Shown: one piece after another, positions 33,805 to 36,823 of the stretch | Numbering within the stretch: position 1 is the first letter of the stretch | Layout of the letters: each line of letters starts with the position of its first letter | Source: an uncultured Lachnospiraceae bacterium | GTDB taxonomy: Bacteria > Bacillota > Clostridia > Lachnospirales > Lachnospiraceae | Assembly: GCA_910585605.1 (NCBI GenBank) | Contig: CAJUFL010000039.1 | Coordinates: forward strand, 1 to 36,823 | DNA length: 36,823 bases | Reading direction: 5' to 3' | The notes under the pieces: model-generated | Told to the model about the DNA's origin: nothing | The model's input: only the letters and a program-made list of their open reading frames with translations | Database searches by the model: none | Made by a program: the position numbers and the translations under genes

Positions 33805-34269
33805 ATGGTTCATTTAGTTTATTGCGATAACGCAGGCAAAAAAGGTGAAAAAGTATTAGATAAAATTTTAGCAGGAACTAAGACAATGATTGTGCGTGGA
33901 GCAGCAGGGAGAAAAATTCCCCATAGCAGGGTTTTTGAGGGTGAGTGTCTTTATTTCATGGAAAAAGGAAGTATGGAGATAACGGCAGCCGCCATTGTAA
34001 AAGATGTGCAAAATTTTGTGAAACTGTCTGATGAAGAAATCACGAAAACGCTTGCGGATAATCAGAATAAATTAAACTTATCAGATAAGCAAAAAGTAAG
34101 GTGGCATAAAAAGTGTCTATGCTTAGTGGAATTTGAAAATGTCAAGGAAATCTCTCCCCTTGCTTTTGAACATCAGGGAAATATGGACGATTGGCTTATT
34201 TTAGAAAAAATTGAAGATGTTCTTGTAGGAACAAGTATTCCGTACAATTACAAAAATTCTAAATTTTAA
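33805..34269 (+). CDS. ASCH/PUA-like domain protein
   Basis: 154 residues, cytoplasmic. The segments KTMIVRGAAGRKIPHSRV, CLYFMEK, ITAAAIVKDV, KVRWHKKCLCLVEFENVKEI and GNMDDWLILE fit ASCH/PUA-like small proteins, which bind RNA or modified nucleotides. GGAGGAA lies right before the start. It is coupled to the AraC regulator; whether it is its target or a chance neighbour is unknown. Confidence 0.65.
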   Translation: MVHLVYCDNAGKKGEKVLDKILAGTKTMIVRGAAGRKIPHSRVFEGECLYFMEKGSMEITAAAIVKDVQNFVKLSDEEITKTLADNQNKLNLSDKQKVRWHKKCLCLVEFENVKEISPLAFEHQGNMDDWLILEKIEDVLVGTSIPYNYKNSKF

Positions 34270-34338
34270 ACAAGTGAGAAATAGTACCCAATATGGTGAA
34301 CGATTTTGAATATATGACTATGAAAAAAATGAGAACTT

Positions 34339-34364
34339 GTGTCAATAACTTTTAACAATGTCAC
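34339..34364 (+). repeat. IS left inverted repeat
   Basis: Matches the complement of 35835-35860 at 20 of 26 positions; contains AATGTCAC. Lies about 75 bases beyond the 3' end of the transposase gene. Confidence 0.65.
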
Positions 34365-34436
34365 TTTTGTAAATAACATCTTAAAATAAATATTGTGTAT
34401 TATCTGGCAGCATCGGGTATACTGCTGCCAGATGTT

Positions 34437-35804
34437 TTATAAGGAAGACTGCTGTTTTTCAAAAAAGATTTCATAAAGAAATTTTAATGACAGGTTATAG
34501 TCTTCCATCCACCATATGTTTTTCCATGCATCTGTACTGTGCCGCAGCTGAAGATGGGGCTGTACCGTATTGATCACCTTTTTGGTGACTTTTGTGCCGG
34601 AATTCTTCCGTTCCGGCTTTATGTAGCGGATGGTATCGTAAACACGCCCCTGGTATTCCACGCGGATTCCAAAACGGGGATTCATAAGGACTGTTATCTC
34701 TGTCCTGGAACTGATGACCGGGAATCCCCGGTCAAGGATCTGAAAACATCTGTTTTTGAAAGAGAATACCCCGGCAGCATCTGTTTTCCTTGTATGTTTT
34801 ATACAGAGGATAGAATCAATATCTGCATTTTCTGCCAGTGGGACAAAGATAGATCCTGCTTCCGGTTCGACACAAAATTTCTGGTTGAACAAATCCCTGT
34901 ATTCGTTTTCCAGAAAACGGTTTGCATCAGATACTGTTGTAATGCCCCTTTTTGCTAATTCGACAGGCAGGCGGCTCTGCAGGGTCACCCACAGCCGCTC
35001 AATACGTCCTTTTGCCTGTGGTGTTTTAGCAAAGATCAGGTCAGCCCCTAATTCATGCATGGCTCTGCCAAACTGGGTAAGATCGACTTCTTTTCCAGCA
35101 ATCAGTTCATCCACCGTCAGCTGCCCGGTTTTGGGTGAGCGGAAAATGGTATGGTTGTCAGAATAGACTGTCTGGGGGACGCCGAAGTCAAGACAGCATT
35201 AGCGGAGCGTTTCCAGATATCCATACAGGCATTCATTTTGTGTCATAAACAGACCGACAACTTTACCAGTGGCATCATCTATCGCACCGTGGAGGGCATA
35301 TTTAATGCGTCCGCCAAACCATTCGTAAGGAGTGGCATCAACCTGTATGAGCTGGCCGGGATGAAGTTTTCTTCTGCGGCGGTGTGTGCGGTGCCGGATT
35401 TTTTTCTTTTTGGGGCTTTCAAATCCTTCATTTTTTAGTATACTAAGAAGAGCAGAGTAGGAAATATCGATTCCAAAATCTGCAAGAAGTATATCCTTGA
35501 AATGAAGGAAGTTGATCCCAGACAGTTCCGGGCGGGAATAGATCTTAAGGATGGCTTCCTTTGTTTCATCCGGAAAGGCGTGGGGAGGTTTTCTGCCTGT
35601 ATTTTTATGAATGAGAGCTTCTGCACCAGATTCAGGGACTCCTTTCTTGATACGTGTGATCTGGCGTGTAGAAAGACCTAATAACCCGGCAGCCTGTTGT
35701 CTTGTAATGGACTTGTCGATGAAACGGTTGATAACAGCCAAAGTTTTGAGTTGTTTTTGAGACAATGTAATCATACCTTCCTTCATAGCTTTATAGTTTA
35801 TCAA
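34437..35804 (-). pseudogene. IS transposase split by an in-frame stop
   Basis: Would be 455 residues. N-terminal helix-turn-helix (TRQQAAGLLGLSTRQITRI, 34-52), a basic stretch at 133-148, and an integrase-like core: Asp156 (QVDATPYEWF), Asp216 (VYSDNH) and Glu269 (KGRIERLW). The TAA at 35199-35201 (codon 202) lies between the first and second catalytic residues, with no frame change on either side. So the frame was lost by a single point mutation or read-through is needed. A GTG at 35114 could restart translation but gives a fragment with only the Glu. Confidence 0.8.
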
Positions 35805-35834
35805 AAAGTGACATTATCTCAAGTGAATCCTGGG

Positions 35835-35860
35835 GAGACATTATCATAAGTTAATAACAC
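35835..35860 (-). repeat. IS right inverted repeat
   Basis: Complement of this segment matches the left end 34339-34364 at 20 of 26 positions. A second AATGTC copy lies just inside it, next to the transposase start. Confidence 0.65.
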
Positions 35861-35877
35861 AATAATATTAAGCTTTA

Positions 35878-35907
35878 TTGTAAATGCATTATTACGTATG
35901 ATATAAT
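35878..35907 (+). promoter_or_regulatory. Promoter of the membrane-anchored propeller-like gene
   Basis: TTGTAA, 18-base spacer, TATAAT, starting 18 bases outside the IS right end. AGGGAGG at 35926-35932 is the ribosome site for the ATG at 35942. Confidence 0.55.
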
Positions 35908-35941
35908 CTATTTTATAATCTGGGTAGGGAGGTAAGTTATT

Positions 35942-36823
35942 ATGGATAAACCATGGTATGAAAAGGTAGGTATTTGTGTAACAATTATTGCAGGAATATG
36001 TGGAATATTAGGTGTTAGTGTATTTGGGATTATAAAAGCGATTAACAATAAGACGAAAGATTCTAAAACTATAATTGAATCAACACAAAACAATGATAAA
36101 ATATTAAGTAGTGAACAATTAACAGAATCATTTGTGACGGATTATGAACCAGTAAAAGAAAATATATATAAAGATTCTACATATAAAAGCAATAATGGAT
36201 ATTTTTCAAAACAAGATAAAATGTATTATTTTGCTACATCTGTAGGTATATATAAAACAAATAATGATTTTGAAGAATGCGAATTGATTACAGAGGATCA
36301 AAATGCACAATATCTTAATGTCATAGGAGATTGGATTTATTATTCAACCGACAATGGCATATATTCGGTAAAAACAAATGGTAAAGAAAAATCATTGATT
36401 GTAGAACTTGATGATTATCCAATAGATATGATGATTGTAGATAAACGAATTTATTTATACTGATTCTCATATTTTTTTAATTGGTGCAGAAGAAATGAAA
36501 TTAGGTGATGATAATATAATATATTATACTGGTAATTCTATAATAAAAACAGAATATAACGGAGAAAATATAAAAAATTTAAATCAGAAGTTAAGATTTG
36601 AATATCCATTAAATTTATGTGAATATGATGAAGAATATATTGCATTTATTATTAAAGACGGAATAGTTAAAATGAATAAAAATACAGGGAAATTAACGTA
36701 TTTATATCACATAAGTTTAGATTATTTGGGGATTGGAAAATTATGTATTTATAATAATTCTATATTTTTTGAGTATTCCGACGCAAAAGTGCATCCTTTT
36801 CGGAAATTCAGAGCACCCTTTTC
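35942..36823 (+). pseudogene. Membrane-anchored propeller-like protein, frameshifted and cut
   Basis: The first frame encodes 173 residues: membrane helix at about 11-31, polar linker, then short beta motifs (KQDKMYYFATSVGIY, NVIGDWIYYSTDNGIYSVKTNG) like DUF5050-type propellers. It ends at TGA 36461-36463. The same kind of sequence continues in the +1 frame from 36441 (YTDSHIFLIGAEEM, NIIYYTGNSIIKTEYNG, ISLDYLGIGKLCIYNNS) to at least 36780, so a single-base indel near 36440-36460 broke the gene. The last 40 bases look like the end of a mobile element, so the 3' part is probably also lost. Very AT-rich compared with region 2. Confidence 0.6.
36791..36823. repeat. Two 11-base repeats at window edge, IS-end-like
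   Basis: GCATCCTTTTC (36791-36801) and GCACCCTTTTC (36813-36823) are 22 bases apart, two helical turns. Repeated GCACCCTTTTC-like boxes at such spacing occur in the ends of IS21-like elements in Clostridia. The element body would be outside the window. Confidence 0.4.

Larger units (their letters stand above)
34339..35860. mobile_element. Insertion sequence, DDE transposase (ISNCY/IS1202-like)
   Basis: About 1.52 kb. The ends are imperfect inverted repeats: 34339-34364 and the complement of 35835-35860 agree at 20 of 26 positions (GTGT-A-TAACTT-T-A-AATGTC-C). The right end repeats the AATGTC core inside (complement of about 35808-35818). One transposase reading frame on the minus strand fills most of it. 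I see no clear target duplication. The element-type assignment rests on the transposase and should be checked against ISfinder. Confidence 0.7.

Noticed and set aside
34539..35438. Plus-strand open frames across the insertion sequence
   Set aside because: They run opposite to the transposase with no start signals; shadows.
1..36823. tRNA, rRNA or CRISPR arrays
   Set aside because: None recognised; no regularly spaced repeats and no cloverleaf-like segment noticed in the intergenic stretches.

Overview
The window looks like a chromosomal stretch from a low-to-moderate GC, spore-forming member of the Clostridia, most probably Lachnospiraceae. The reasons are AT-rich codon use with purine-rich ribosome binding sites (AGGAGG type), spore maturation genes spmA/spmB, an ATP-type PEP carboxykinase of about 560 residues, and the gene order decarboxylase-tmk-yaaR-holB-ricT-trmN6-rsmI-abrB, which matches the Bacillus subtilis yaaO-to-abrB neighbourhood. 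The family assignment is inference; no 16S or other marker is present.

Region 1 (1-5333) is a type VII secretion (T7SSb) accessory block. It has four WXG100 (ESAT-6-like) genes in tandem, a membrane protein that joins a catalytically dead trypsin-like domain to a FIVAR-like segment and a cytoplasmic FHA domain, an Ala/Gly/Lys-rich probable effector, a DUF3592-like membrane protein that could be its immunity partner, a DUF4176 protein, and a short membrane ORF carrying a second copy of a signature block from the effector. The secretion ATPase (EssC) is not in the window.

Region 2 (5411-16161) is housekeeping. A YitT-family membrane protein precedes a promoter and a long operon: PLP decarboxylase, thymidylate kinase, YaaR, DNA polymerase III delta', RicT, tRNA adenine methyltransferase and RsmI. 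spmA-spmB lie on the other strand, with spmB overlapping the end of rsmI tail to tail. An AbrB/SpoVT-type regulator and pckA, each with a good promoter, follow.

Region 3 (16162-20610) holds an XRE repressor divergent from a small frameshifted gene, with shared TGTAAAC boxes between two good promoters. Next comes a two-gene unit that looks like a HipA kinase split into an N-terminal module and a kinase module, preceded by a perfect inverted repeat. A DUF885 metallopeptidase on the minus strand follows.

Region 4 (20717-29860) is a glycoside-use operon. It has a GH1 beta-glucosidase, a very large solute-binding lipoprotein with a propeller-like N-terminal half broken by an acidic insert, two sugar ABC permeases, an HlyD-like adaptor with a long coiled coil, and a MacB-periplasmic-core-like membrane protein. 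No ATPase is encoded, so a shared MsmX-type ATPase is presumably used for import. The role of the last two proteins is open.

Region 5 (29877-36823) is accessory and partly decayed. It contains a small secreted peptide gene, a TetR/beta-lactamase-like pair with a palindromic operator, a stand-alone XRE gene between two stretches without clear genes, an AraC-GyrI regulator with an ASCH-like protein, a DDE insertion sequence (about 34339-35860) whose transposase has a premature stop, and a frameshifted propeller-like membrane protein. The last gene runs into what looks like an IS end at the window edge.
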